Shown here piece by piece: positions 1 through 7,949 of a stretch of 64,000 bases of DNA. Both the position numbers and the translations under genes were made by a program. Positions within the stretch are counted from its first letter, which is position 1; every line of letters begins with the position of its first letter. The stretch is from Solimonas soli DSM 21787. GTDB taxonomy: Bacteria > Pseudomonadota > Gammaproteobacteria > Nevskiales > Nevskiaceae. Under the pieces are notes generated by a model. It searched no databases and was not told where the DNA came from. It saw only the letters and a list, made by a program, of their open reading frames with translations. The stretch lies in NCBI RefSeq assembly GCF_000474945.1, contig NZ_KI440839.1:121857-185856 (forward strand). The letters are read 5' to 3'.

Positions 1-8
1 AACAGACT

Positions 9-271
9 CCCTCTCCCCGCTTGCGGGGAGAGGGTTGGGGTGAGGGGCGCTGTTGCCGTGGCTTTTGACTTTGGGCCCCTTTGCGAAGCGCCGAGAAGCG
101 CAGCCGGGCCGGGGCTGTCCGGCGCTGACTGTCTGAGCGGGCGCAGCCCGCGAGTTTCAGCGACGGCCGGCCCGGCGAGCATCACAGGGCACCCTCCGCG
201 CAGCGGAGGGCGCGAAAGCCAGGGTGTGCTTTCTTTTGGGTACTTTTCTTTGCACAAGCAAAGAAAAGTAC
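9..271. repeat. Dispersed palindromic repeat block at the left edge
   Basis: The first 403 bases hold no convincing gene. They contain three inverted repeats: CCCTCTCCCC/GGGGAGAGGG at 9-34, CCCTCCG/CGGAGGG at 192-210, and a perfect 14-bp arm pair GTACTTTTCTTTGC/GCAAAGAAAAGTAC at 240-271 with a 4-nt loop. This arrangement resembles the interspersed palindromic elements common between genes in GC-rich Gammaproteobacteria. It lies directly downstream of flgI, so the 240-271 hairpin could also stop or stabilise the flagellar transcript. flgJ, which usually follows flgI, is not within this window. Confidence 0.75.
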
Positions 272-403
272 CTCGCGCGACAGCGCGAAAGCGGAAAGCC
301 GGATCAATGGCTGCGCGCGCAGCCACAGCACCGCTAATTGCCCTCGCCGAACTTCCCTCGCGGCGAGAGACGGGGAGAATCCTGGAAGGAGACGAGGCGC
401 GCA

Positions 404-1543
404 TCAGATCACCACCAGCTCCGCGCGCAGCGCACCCGCTTCCTTCAGCGCCTCGAGGATGGCGACCAGATCGCCCGGCGCGGCGCCGACCTGGTTCACC
501 GCTTTCACCAGATCGTCGAGACTCACGCCGGCGTCGAACACGAACATGCGGCCGCTGCCCTCCTGCGTCACCTCGATCTGCGAGCGCGGCACCACCGTCG
601 TCTGGCCATCCGAGAACGGCGCCGGCTGGCTGACCTGCGGCTTCTCGGAAATCGTCACCGCCAGCGAGCCGTGCGAGACCGCGGCCGGCATCACGCGCAC
701 GCGGTTGCCGATCACCACGGTGCCGGTGCGCGAATTGATCACCACGCGCGCCGCGGCATCGCCCGGCGCGACCTCGATGTTCTCGACCACCGACAGGAAC
801 GTCACGCGCTGATCGGCGTCGGCCGGCGCGTCGACGCTGACCGTCACCGCGTCCTCGGCTTTCGCGAAGCTGCCGCCGAGCGTGGTGTTGATGCTCTGCG
901 CCATGTGCGCAGCGGTGGTGAAGTCCGGCGCGTTGAGATTGAAGCGCAGCGCCGGCGTCGCGGCGAAGCGGCTGGCGACCACGCGCTCGACCTGCGCGCC
1001 GTTCGGGATGCGGCCGGCGCTCGGCACGTTGATCGACACGCGCGAGCCGTCCTTGCCGGAAACGCCGAGGCCGCCGACCACGACGTTGCCCTGTGCGATC
1101 GCATAGGTCTGGCCGTCGGCGCCCTTCAGCGGCGTCATCAACAGCGCGCCGCCGCGCAGCGAGCCGGCGTTGCCGAGCGAGGACACGGTGACGTCGATCT
1201 GCTGGCCGGGCTTGGCGAAGGCCGGCAGCTCGGCGCTGACGGCGACGGCGGCGACGTTCTTCAGCTGCGGATTGACGTTGGCCGGCATGGTGATGCCGAG
1301 CTGCGCGAGCATGGACTTCAGGCTCTGCGTGGTGAACGGCGCCTGCGTGGTCTGGTCGCCGCTGCCGTCGAGGCCGACGACCAGGCCGTAGCCGATCAGC
1401 GGATTGCTGCGCACGCCTTCGACGCTCGCGAGATCCTTGACGCGCTCGGCGTGCGCCATGTCCGGCACCAGCATGAGCAGCGCGACCAGCGCCTGCTCGA
1501 TGTGGCGGAGGCGGTTCCTGCGGCGCATGAGCAGATGGCGCAT
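404..1543 (-). CDS. flgI: Flagellar P-ring protein FlgI
   Basis: FlgI forms the P ring around the flagellar rod in the peptidoglycan layer. The product is 379 residues and starts with a basic, hydrophobic signal peptide ending near MAHA at residue 32, followed by the typical mature start [13 protein letters not shown]. The mature length of about 347 matches the family. The conserved stretches [19 protein letters not shown] and the C-terminal [19 protein letters not shown] are present. I chose ATG 1543 because GGAAGGA lies 6 nt upstream. An in-frame ATG at 1561 that overlaps the flgH stop is possible. It is the last flagellar gene of the minus-strand operon in the window. Confidence 0.96.
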   Translation of the reverse strand: MRHLLMRRRNRLRHIEQALVALLMLVPDMAHAERVKDLASVEGVRSNPLIGYGLVVGLDGSGDQTTQAPFTTQSLKSMLAQLGITMPANVNPQLKNVAAVAVSAELPAFAKPGQQIDVTVSSLGNAGSLRGGALLMTPLKGADGQTYAIAQGNVVVGGLGVSGKDGSRVSINVPSAGRIPNGAQVERVVASRFAATPALRFNLNAPDFTTAAHMAQSINTTLGGSFAKAEDAVTVSVDAPADADQRVTFLSVVENIEVAPGDAAARVVINSRTGTVVIGNRVRVMPAAVSHGSLAVTISEKPQVSQPAPFSDGQTTVVPRSQIEVTQEGSGRMFVFDAGVSLDDLVKAVNQVGAAPGDLVAILEALKEAGALRAELVVI

Positions 1544-1560
1544 GACGGATCCTTCCCGCA

Positions 1561-2235
1561 TCAGAACGGGAACAGCACGGAGTTGAAGAAGCGCGCGAGC
1601 CAGCCCATGGCATTGGCGTCGGCGACCGCGCCGCTGCCGGCGTAGCTGATCTTGGCGGCGGCGACGCGGTCGGAGCTGACCGTGTTGTTGGTCGCGATGT
1701 CGACCGGCCGCACGATGCCTTCGAGCGCGACGCGCTCGCTGCCCTGGTTCAGCGCCAGCTGCTTCTCGCCGCGCACGACGAGATTGCCGTTCGGCAGCAC
1801 GCGCGTGACGAACACCGTCACCGAGCCGGACAGCGCGTTGGACTGCGTCGACGCGCCGCTGCCGGTGAAGGACTGGTCGGAACCGAGATCGAAGCCGAGC
1901 ACGCCGGTGCCCTTGACGCTCAGCGGCCGGCCGAACAGCGTCGGGTTGACGATGTCGTCGCTGGTCTTCTTCGCGGTGCTGGTGTTGGCTTTCTTCTCGG
2001 CGTTGGTCTTCTCGACCAGCAGCACCGTCAGCAGATCGCCGACGCGGTGCGCCTTCTGATCCTCGAACAGCGCCAGGCCGGCGCCCGCCGCGTAGATCGA
2101 GCCGTCGCCGGACGGCGCGACCGTGGCCGCGGCTTCCGGCGGCACGACGAGCGAATCGTCGCGCGCCGGCGCCATGGCGCATGCGGCGAGCGAGGTGGTG
2201 AAGGCGAGGAGCGCAATGCGGCGGCCTCCCCTCAC
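1561..2235 (-). CDS. flgH: Flagellar L-ring lipoprotein FlgH
   Basis: FlgH builds the outer-membrane L ring of the flagellar basal body. Starting at GTG 2235, the protein has 224 residues. Its signal is a short lipoprotein signal: basic RGGRR, hydrophobic [11 protein letters not shown], and lipobox LAAC with the lipidated Cys at residue 19. Family blocks for the L ring follow, including [17 protein letters not shown] and the C-terminal [16 protein letters not shown]. The frame is also open upstream to a GTG at 2325 that overlaps the flgG stop. That 30-residue extension is encoded by a GC-rich palindromic repeat and would push the lipobox Cys to residue 49, so I prefer the shorter start. Confidence 0.9.
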   Translation of the reverse strand: MRGGRRIALLAFTTSLAACAMAPARDDSLVVPPEAAATVAPSGDGSIYAAGAGLALFEDQKAHRVGDLLTVLLVEKTNAEKKANTSTAKKTSDDIVNPTLFGRPLSVKGTGVLGFDLGSDQSFTGSGASTQSNALSGSVTVFVTRVLPNGNLVVRGEKQLALNQGSERVALEGIVRPVDIATNNTVSSDRVAAAKISYAGSGAVADANAMGWLARFFNSVLFPF

Positions 2236-2275
2236 CCCACCGCTCTCCCGCTTCGCGGGCGAGGGACTTGCGTCG
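2226..2275. repeat. GC-rich palindromic repeat at the flgG-flgH junction
   Basis: This stretch has the same style as the repeats at 9-34 and 18500-18950: a CTCTCCCGC/GCGGGCGAGG hairpin with flanking CCCCTCACCCC. It sits just upstream of, and overlapping, the preferred flgH start, and it is open in the flgH frame. It therefore either lengthens the flgH leader or adds unusual residues to FlgH. Confidence 0.6.
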
Positions 2276-2321
2276 GCCGCCGAAGGCGGCCGTTGCCTGG
2301 CCAAGCGAAGCATGGCGCCGC

Positions 2322-3107
2322 TCACAGGTTCTGGGTGACGAACTGCAGCATCTGGTCGCTGGTGGCGATCGCCTTCGAATTCATTTCGTAGGCGCGCTGC
2401 GTTTCGATCATGTTCACCAGCTCCTCGACGACGTTGACGTTCGAGGACTCGAGCGCGCCCTGCTGCAGGGCGCCGAAGCCGCTCTGCGACGGCGCGCCGG
2501 TCTGCGGCGAGCCGCTGGCGGCGGTTTCGGTGTAAAGATTCTCGCCGCGCGCCTGCAGGCCGGCGGGATTGATGAAGTCGGCGGTCAGCAGCTGGCCGAC
2601 CTGCTGCGGCGCGCTGTTGCCGGCGACCTGCACGGAGACGATGCCATCGGTGCTGATCGAGATGCTCTGCGCGCCGGTCGGAATCTGGATGCCCGGCTGC
2701 ACCGGGTAGCCGCCCGCGGTGACGAGCTGGCCCTGGCTGTCGAGCTGGAAGCTGCCGTCACGCGTGTAGGCGAGCGTGCCGTCCGGCATCTGCACCTGGA
2801 AGAAGCCGCGGCCGTTGATGGCGACGTCGAGCGCGTTGCCGGTCTGCGACAGATTGCCCTGCGTGAAATTCTTGTCGGTGGCGACCACGCGCACGCCGGT
2901 GCCGAGCATCAGGCCGGTCGGCGACTGCGTCTGCTGCGAGGTCTGCGCGCCCGGCTGGCGCACCGTCTGGTAGAGCAGATCCTCGAAGGCGGCGCGGCCT
3001 TTCTTGAAACCGGTCGTGTTGACGTTGGCGAGATTGTTGGAGACGACGCTCATGCGCGTCTGCTGCGCATCGAGTCCGGTCTTGGCGACCCACAGGGCCT
3101 GGTTCAT
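2322..3107 (-). CDS. flgG: Flagellar distal rod protein FlgG
   Basis: FlgG forms the distal rod that passes through the P and L rings. The product has 261 residues, the standard length. It starts [19 protein letters not shown], carries the rod signature with [20 protein letters not shown] near residues 27-46, and ends with the paired C-terminal helix of axial proteins, including [20 protein letters not shown] and [13 protein letters not shown]. It is followed directly by flgH. A hairpin upstream (3114-3145) includes its Shine-Dalgarno sequence. Confidence 0.97.
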   Translation of the reverse strand: MNQALWVAKTGLDAQQTRMSVVSNNLANVNTTGFKKGRAAFEDLLYQTVRQPGAQTSQQTQSPTGLMLGTGVRVVATDKNFTQGNLSQTGNALDVAINGRGFFQVQMPDGTLAYTRDGSFQLDSQGQLVTAGGYPVQPGIQIPTGAQSISISTDGIVSVQVAGNSAPQQVGQLLTADFINPAGLQARGENLYTETAASGSPQTGAPSQSGFGALQQGALESSNVNVVEELVNMIETQRAYEMNSKAIATSDQMLQFVTQNL

Positions 3108-3113
3108 GGTTGG

Positions 3114-3145
3114 GCTCCCGACGGAAATCCGTCTGCTGCGGGAGC
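3114..3145 (-). promoter_or_regulatory. Hairpin that can hide the flgG ribosome binding site
   Basis: In the minus-strand transcript the arms GCTCCC and GGGAGC (outer) and GACGGA and TCCGTC (inner) can pair into a two-part stem ending 7 nt before the flgG ATG. The only good Shine-Dalgarno match for flgG, GGGAG, lies in the 3' outer arm. The structure could therefore limit flgG translation or act as a processing site between flgF and flgG. Confidence 0.45.
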
Positions 3146-3203
3146 TCTACAAGTTCCGGACCAGCGATCGGCGCGGCGCAATGCCGGCGCGCGAACGGCG
3201 CGG

Positions 3204-3947
3204 TCAGCCGGTCAGGCGGGCCAGCGTCGAGGACGCGGCGGCGTTGTCCTCGGCCGTCTTCATCAGCTTGGTCTGCAGCTCGAACTGCCGCGCCAGGCTG
3301 ATCATGTTGACCATCGCTTCCGGCAGGTTGACGTTGCTGCCTTCGAGCGCGCCGCTGGTGACGACGCTGCCGCTGGCGGCGTCGAGCGTGACGCCGGCCC
3401 TGGCCCGCATCAGGCCGTCCTCGCCGCGCTGCAGCTGCTCCGGCGTGGCGCGCACGACACGCAGGCGAGCGACCGCGGCGAGCGTTTCGCTGCCGCTGCC
3501 GAGCGGCTGGATGCTGACGGTGCCGTCGCCGCCGATGCTCAGGCCCTGGGCCTGCGGCAGCGTCAGCGGACCGCCGTCGCCGAGCACGGCGAGGCCGGAC
3601 GCGGTGCGCAGCTGGCCGTTGGCGTCGATCTGCAGATCACCGGCCTTGCTGTAGGCCTCGCCGCCGTCCGGCGCCTGCACGGCGAGCCAGGCGTCCTCGG
3701 TGAACGCCACGTCGAGATCGCGCCCGGTCTGCTGGATGCTGCCGCCGCGCGCGTCCCAGCCCTCGACGCCGTCGGTCGCGTTGACGCGCGTCGGCAGGCC
3801 CGGCCCCTGCACCGCCTGCGCGGCGCTGGCGAGCAGTTGCGCGCGAAAGCCGGTGGTCGAGGCGTTGGCGAGGTTGTGGTTGTTGATCGCCTGCTGGCGC
3901 AGCGTTTCGCTGGCGCCGGTCATCGCGACGTAGAGGGCGCGGTCCAT
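3204..3947 (-). CDS. flgF: Flagellar proximal rod protein FlgF
   Basis: FlgF is a rod protein of the flagellar basal body. The 247-residue product starts MDRALYVAMTGASETLRQQA, which I prefer over an upstream ATG at 4007 because GGAGAAG precedes it and the family starts here. The rod motif NHNLANASTTGF and the C-terminal axial helix with LEGSNVNLPEAMVNMISLAR are present. It is followed by a 256-nt step to the flgG stop region and preceded by a small inverted repeat and flgE. Confidence 0.95.
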   Translation of the reverse strand: MDRALYVAMTGASETLRQQAINNHNLANASTTGFRAQLLASAAQAVQGPGLPTRVNATDGVEGWDARGGSIQQTGRDLDVAFTEDAWLAVQAPDGGEAYSKAGDLQIDANGQLRTASGLAVLGDGGPLTLPQAQGLSIGGDGTVSIQPLGSGSETLAAVARLRVVRATPEQLQRGEDGLMRARAGVTLDAASGSVVTSGALEGSNVNLPEAMVNMISLARQFELQTKLMKTAEDNAAASSTLARLTG

Positions 3948-3966
3948 GTTCTTCTCCGTGATGCGT

Positions 3967-4012
3967 GATCGGTGATTCGTGACTGGCGACGCCCTTGCGC
4001 GAATCACCGATC
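3967..4012. repeat. Inverted repeat between flgE and flgF
   Basis: GATCGGTGATTCG at 3967-3979 and CGAATCACCGATC at 4000-4012 are perfect 13-bp arms around a 20-nt loop. The core TCGGTGATTCGYGACTG recurs at 27736-27752, so this is a dispersed intergenic element rather than a private flagellar site. As RNA it could act as a stop or processing hairpin between flgE and flgF. Confidence 0.65.
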
Positions 4013-4024
4013 AACCGGCACGAA

Positions 4025-5239
4025 TCACCGGATGTTGATGATGGTCTGCGTGATCTGGTCGGCGGTCGAGATCATCTGCGCGTTCGCCTGGTAGTTGCGC
4101 TGCGCCGTGATCATGTTGACCAGCTGCGCCGAGAGATCGACGTTCGAGCCCTCGAGCGCGCCGGACTGGATCGCGCCGAAGTTCGGCGAATCGCCGCTGC
4201 CGCGGATCGGCTGGCCGGCGGCGAACGTCTCGCCCCAGCTGGTGTCGCCGAGCTGCTGCAGGCCCTGCGGGTTCGGGAAGCGCGCCAGGGCGATCTCGCC
4301 GAGCGGCGTCGCCTGGCCGTTGGTGTAGCGCGCCTGCACGACGCCTTCGGCGGTGATCTCGATCGTCGTCAGCGAGCCGGTCGTGTAGCCGTCCTGCTTC
4401 AGCGAGTTGACGGCGAACTCGTCGCCGTACTGCGTCGAGGCACCGACGTCGAGCGTCAGGTTCATGGCCGCCGCGCCGGTGCCCGGCGTGTAGGCCGGCA
4501 GCGTGATCTTGCCGCCCGCCGGCGTCAGCAGCGTGCCGCTGTCGGAATAGCTCATCGTGCTGGTGCCGACGTCGGTGCCGTCGACCTGCACGTGCACGTC
4601 CCAGGTGTTGGCGGCCGCGCCCTTGACGAAGTACATCGACGCCTGGTGCGCGGTGCCGAGCGAGTCGTAGACCTGCACCGAGCGCGTGTCGTTGTAGCTG
4701 GTCGCGTCGTTCGCATCGAACGGCGTGGTCGCCGGCGCGCTGGCGCTCGACGGCAGGTTGACGTTCGCGGTGATGCTGGCGGAGGCCTGCGGCGGGTTGG
4801 TGGTGGTCGACAGCTGCAGGTCGGCGAGGCGCGCGGAGTCGAAGCCGCCGCCGCTGGTCGGCGGAAACACCTGCAGGCGCTGGCCGGCGGCGTTGACCAC
4901 GTAGCCGCTCTTGTCGGTGCCGAAGGCGCCGGCGCGGGTGTACACCATCGCGCCGTTGTCGGACAGCGTGAAGAAGCCTTCGCCGGAGATCGCCAGATCG
5001 AGCGTGTTGCCGGTGGTGTTGATCGAGCCCTGCGCGAGCTGCTGGGCGACGCGCGCGGTGCGCACGCCGACGCCGGTCGCCGTCGCGGCGAGGCCGTAGG
5101 CGGAAATCGGATAGAGATCGGCGAACTCGGCGCGCGACTGCTTGAAGCCGGTGGTGTTGACGTTGGCGATGTTGTTGGCGGTGACGTTGAGGTCGGCGGA
5201 GGCGGCGTTGAGGCCGGACAGCGCAATCTGGAATGGCAT
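4025..5239 (-). CDS. flgE: Flagellar hook protein FlgE
   Basis: FlgE polymerises into the flexible hook. The product has 404 residues and the expected axial-protein layout. The N-terminal helix MPFQIALSGLNAASADLNVT is followed by [22 protein letters not shown] variable central region is rich in Ala, Thr and Ser, and the C-terminal helix includes LEGSNVDLSAQLVNMITAQR and ISTADQITQTIINIR. It follows flgD with a 12-nt gap, consistent with one transcript. Confidence 0.97.
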   Translation of the reverse strand: MPFQIALSGLNAASADLNVTANNIANVNTTGFKQSRAEFADLYPISAYGLAATATGVGVRTARVAQQLAQGSINTTGNTLDLAISGEGFFTLSDNGAMVYTRAGAFGTDKSGYVVNAAGQRLQVFPPTSGGGFDSARLADLQLSTTTNPPQASASITANVNLPSSASAPATTPFDANDATSYNDTRSVQVYDSLGTAHQASMYFVKGAAANTWDVHVQVDGTDVGTSTMSYSDSGTLLTPAGGKITLPAYTPGTGAAAMNLTLDVGASTQYGDEFAVNSLKQDGYTTGSLTTIEITAEGVVQARYTNGQATPLGEIALARFPNPQGLQQLGDTSWGETFAAGQPIRGSGDSPNFGAIQSGALEGSNVDLSAQLVNMITAQRNYQANAQMISTADQITQTIINIR

Positions 5240-5251
5240 TGGAGGAATCCC

Positions 5252-5926
5252 TTAGAGAATCTGCATGACATCGCTGAGCGAAAAGGCCCCGAGGCCCTGC
5301 AGGTCGAGCGTCAGCCCGCTCGATCCGAATTGCACGCTTTGCACGGCACCGCGCGCGTAGGTGGTCAGCGCGGTTTCGCTCGTGCCCTGCACGAGCCGCG
5401 CCTGCAGCTTGTAGGCACCGGACGGCAGGCTTTCGCCCGCGCCGTTCTTGCCGTCCCAGGAGAAATCGACGACGCCGGCGCTCTGCGTGCCGAGATCGAG
5501 CGTGCGCACCACGGCGCCGCCGGCATCGAGCACGTCGACCTGCACGTCGCCGCCGCTGCCGGTGCTCACCGCGCCGTCGAGCGTGCCGTCGCTGCCGAGC
5601 CAGCCGGCGCTGCTCGGCACCAGCACGTCGTGGCCGACGAGCTGCGCCGCCTGCAGGGACTGGTAGCTGGACAGCGAGCTGGCGAGTCCGCTGAACGAGC
5701 TGTTGAGCTTGTCGATGCCGGACACCGTGCTGATCTGCGCGAGCTGGCCGAGGAAGGCGGTGTTGTCGACCGGATTCAGCGGATTCTGGTTCTGCAGCTG
5801 CGTGGTCAGCAGCTTGAGGAAGGCGTCCTGGCCCATCGCGTTGCCGCCGCTGCCCGCCGTCGACGACGTGCCGAGGCCGAGCGCCGCGTAGGGATTACTG
5901 TCGGTGACGCCGTTGGTGGTGCTCAT
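5252..5926 (-). CDS. flgD: Flagellar hook capping protein FlgD
   Basis: FlgD is the scaffold cap needed to assemble the hook and is lost afterwards. The 224-residue protein has the N-terminal hallmark QDAFLKLLTTQLQNQNPLNP near residues 33-52, followed by FLGQLAQIST. A FlgD Ig-like/tudor domain covers the second half, with VVDFSWDGKNGAGESLPSGAY. It lies between flgC and flgE in the usual order. Confidence 0.96.
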   Translation of the reverse strand: MSTTNGVTDSNPYAALGLGTSSTAGSGGNAMGQDAFLKLLTTQLQNQNPLNPVDNTAFLGQLAQISTVSGIDKLNSSFSGLASSLSSYQSLQAAQLVGHDVLVPSSAGWLGSDGTLDGAVSTGSGGDVQVDVLDAGGAVVRTLDLGTQSAGVVDFSWDGKNGAGESLPSGAYKLQARLVQGTSETALTTYARGAVQSVQFGSSGLTLDLQGLGAFSLSDVMQIL

Positions 5927-5944
5927 GAGCGTTCTCGCGCCTGC

Positions 5945-6352
5945 TTACTTGCCCAGCGTCAGCGTGCGCATCGCCAGTTCCTTGGCGGTGTTCATCACGT
6001 CGACGCTCGATTGATAGGACCGCGAGGCGGAGATCATGTTGACCATCTCCTCGACGACGTTGACGTTCGGCGCATAGACGTAGCCCTCGGCGTCGGCCAG
6101 CGGATGGCCGGGCTCGTAGCGCTTCTCCGGCGCCTTGCCGCTCTCGACGATGCCGAGCACCTGCACGCCGGCGCTGTCCTGGCTGCCGGGCTCGACCAGC
6201 GTCTTGAACACCGGCAGGCGCGCCTTGTAGACCTCGTCGGGATTGCCGGCGACGGCGTCGGCGTTGGCGAGGTTGCTGGCGACCGTGTTGAGGCGCGCCG
6301 ACTGCGCGCTCATGGCGCTGCCGGCGATGTCGAAGATGCGGAACGAGGACAT
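5945..6352 (-). CDS. flgC: Flagellar proximal rod protein FlgC
   Basis: FlgC is a proximal rod subunit. The 135-residue product has normal length. The N-terminal rod helix is FDIAGSAMSAQSARLNTVAS followed by NLANADA. A short central region with GYVYAPNVNVVEEMVNMISA precedes the C-terminal helix. It is 15 nt from flgB and 18 nt from flgD, consistent with co-transcription. Confidence 0.96.
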   Translation of the reverse strand: MSSFRIFDIAGSAMSAQSARLNTVASNLANADAVAGNPDEVYKARLPVFKTLVEPGSQDSAGVQVLGIVESGKAPEKRYEPGHPLADAEGYVYAPNVNVVEEMVNMISASRSYQSSVDVMNTAKELAMRTLTLGK

Positions 6353-6366
6353 GCGCTATCCCTTGC

Positions 6367-6741
6367 CTATTGCCCGCTCAGCGCGGTCATCAGGCTCTTG
6401 ATCTTGCCGTCGAGGAAATTGAGGCTGGCCTGGTAGCGCAGCGCCGCGTCGGCGTACTGGCCCTGTTCGACCTGCACGTCGACGGTGTTGCCGTCGACCG
6501 CCGGCTGCAGCGGCACGCGGTACTGCGGCGTCGCGCCGGGCAGGTTCTGCACGAGGCTGCCGTCGCCGGCGGCGGCCGTGGCGTTCTGCGCGTCGGCCAG
6601 CACCTTGCGGAAATCGACGTCGCGCGCCTGGAAGCCCGGCGTGTCGGCGTTGGCGATGTTGGCCGCGATCAGCTCCAGGCGGCGACGCTGCAGCTGCAGC
6701 GCCTGTTCCTGGATGCCGAACGATGCATCGGTGATGGCCAT
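6367..6741 (-). CDS. flgB: Flagellar proximal rod protein FlgB
   Basis: FlgB is the first rod subunit assembled onto the basal body. The 124-residue product is slightly shorter than the enterobacterial form but has the family hallmarks. The N-terminal helix contains QLQRRRLELIAANIANADTP, followed by GFQARDVDF, and the C-terminal part contains the hydrophobic helix NFLDGKIKSLMTALSGQ. It is the promoter-proximal gene of the operon, with a sigma-54-like promoter 50 nt upstream. Confidence 0.96.
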   Translation of the reverse strand: MAITDASFGIQEQALQLQRRRLELIAANIANADTPGFQARDVDFRKVLADAQNATAAAGDGSLVQNLPGATPQYRVPLQPAVDGNTVDVQVEQGQYADAALRYQASLNFLDGKIKSLMTALSGQ

Positions 6742-6790
6742 GCCTCGGGTCCTCGCGCCGGGACGATTCCCGGCCTCTGGCTCGGCCTAT

Positions 6791-6805
6791 ACAAGCCATG
6801 TGCCA
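6791..6805 (-). promoter_or_regulatory. Sigma-54-like promoter of the flgB operon
   Basis: Read on the minus strand the sequence is TGGCACATGGCTTGT. It matches the -24 box TGGCAC exactly and the -12 box TTGC with one mismatch (TTGT), with the required 10 bases between the GG and the G of the -12 box. It lies 50 nt upstream of flgB. The flgB operon is sigma-54 dependent in several gammaproteobacteria, which supports the assignment. Confidence 0.6.
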
Positions 6806-6903
6806 GACGGCGACGCCACCTGTGTCGCAATGACCGGCGGCGTGATCGGGCGCCGTCAGCGCGATGCATTTGCACGACCGGCGCCGGCCGAGGCGCCGCG
6901 CCG

Positions 6904-7851
6904 CTACGCGGCGGCGATCACCTCGTGCAGCCGCGCGAGCACGGCCTGGCCGAGATCGTCGGCATTGAACTTGGCGATGAAGTGGTCGGCACCGACTTTT
7001 TCGATCATCGCCTTGTTGAACACGCCCGACAGCGAGGTGTGCAGCAGCACATAGAGATCGCGCAGCTGCGGGTCGCGACGGATTTCCGTCGTCAGGCGGT
7101 AGCCGTCCAGCGTCGGCATCTCGATGTCGGAGATCACCATCAGCAGCTGCGCGCCGAGCGGGCCCTGCGCCGCCAGCGCGTGCAGCGTCGCCAGCGCCTC
7201 GGCGCCGTCGGTCGCCTCGATCGTCTCCAGGCCGAGCTGGCCGAGCACCTTGTCGATCTGCGCGCGCGCGACGCGCGAATCGTCGACCACCAGCACCTTC
7301 AGGCCGCCGGCGTCCATCTCCTGCGCCGAATCGCTGATCGCCGTCGACAGCGCGTGCGGCCCGCCGAGAATCTCGGCGAGCACCTTCTCGACGTCGATGA
7401 TGCCGACCGCTTGCTGCTGGTACGGCACGGTCGCCGTCAGATAACCGTCACGGTCGTCGGCGCCTTCATCCGGCGGCCGCAGCTCGGCGACGTCGAGATG
7501 CGCGATGCGGTCGACCTGCGCGACGTGAAAAGCCTGCACCGAGCGGTTGAATTCGGCGACGATCAGATGACCGCGGCCGGCGCGCGCATCCGCCGCGCTG
7601 CTGCCGGCGCCGATCGCCGCGGCCAGATCGATGACCGGCACGATGCGTCCGCGCAGCTCGGCGACGCCGCAGATCTGCGCATGCGCGCCCGGCATCTGCG
7701 TCAGCGGCGGCGTGCGGATCACTTCCTGCACCTTGAAGACGTTGATGCCAAAAACCCGCCGCGTGCCGAGGCGGAACAGCAGCAGCGCGAGCCGGTTGTG
7801 GCCGGCGAGCTGCGTACTGCGGTCTATGCTTTCGAGAAGTCCGGTGGCCAT
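6904..7851 (-). CDS. cheV: Chemotaxis coupling protein CheV
   Basis: CheV couples chemoreceptors to CheA through a CheW-like domain and adds a receiver domain that can be phosphorylated. The 315-residue protein has a CheW domain in about residues 20-165, with GINVFKVQEVI and RGRIVPVIDLAAAIG. A receiver domain follows from about residue 185, with the acidic pair in LKVLVVDDSRV, the phospho-accepting Asp in VISDIEMPTLDG and the switch region LLHTSLSG. It sits between flgB and the divergent flgA, as in Pseudomonas and Xanthomonas, and has its own sigma-28-like promoter. Confidence 0.94.
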   Translation of the reverse strand: MATGLLESIDRSTQLAGHNRLALLLFRLGTRRVFGINVFKVQEVIRTPPLTQMPGAHAQICGVAELRGRIVPVIDLAAAIGAGSSAADARAGRGHLIVAEFNRSVQAFHVAQVDRIAHLDVAELRPPDEGADDRDGYLTATVPYQQQAVGIIDVEKVLAEILGGPHALSTAISDSAQEMDAGGLKVLVVDDSRVARAQIDKVLGQLGLETIEATDGAEALATLHALAAQGPLGAQLLMVISDIEMPTLDGYRLTTEIRRDPQLRDLYVLLHTSLSGVFNKAMIEKVGADHFIAKFNADDLGQAVLARLHEVIAAA

Positions 7852-7873
7852 CGCTGCGCTCTGTACGCAGCTG

Positions 7874-7900
7874 CTATCGGCGCCTGGCGCGCCGACTTGA
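7874..7900 (-). promoter_or_regulatory. Sigma-28 (FliA) promoter of cheV
   Basis: On the minus strand TCAAGTCG, 11 bases, then GCCGATAG fits the sigma-28 consensus TAAAGTTT-N11-GCCGATAA with the right spacing and a nearly perfect -10 box. The -10 box ends 22 nt before the cheV ATG. Confidence 0.65.
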
Positions 7901-7922
7901 GGCCGGCCGCAAGCCGCGCCGC

Positions 7923-7937
7923 TGGCACAGGGCTTGC
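7923..7937 (+). promoter_or_regulatory. Sigma-54 promoter of flgA
   Basis: TGGCACAGGGCTTGC has both sigma-54 boxes intact: TGGCAC, five bases, TTGC. The -12 GC ends only 12 nt before the flgA ATG at 7950. Transcription normally starts about 12 nt downstream of the -12 element, so the transcript would begin almost at the start codon. Confidence 0.75.
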
Positions 7938-7949
7938 CTCGGGCCGCTC

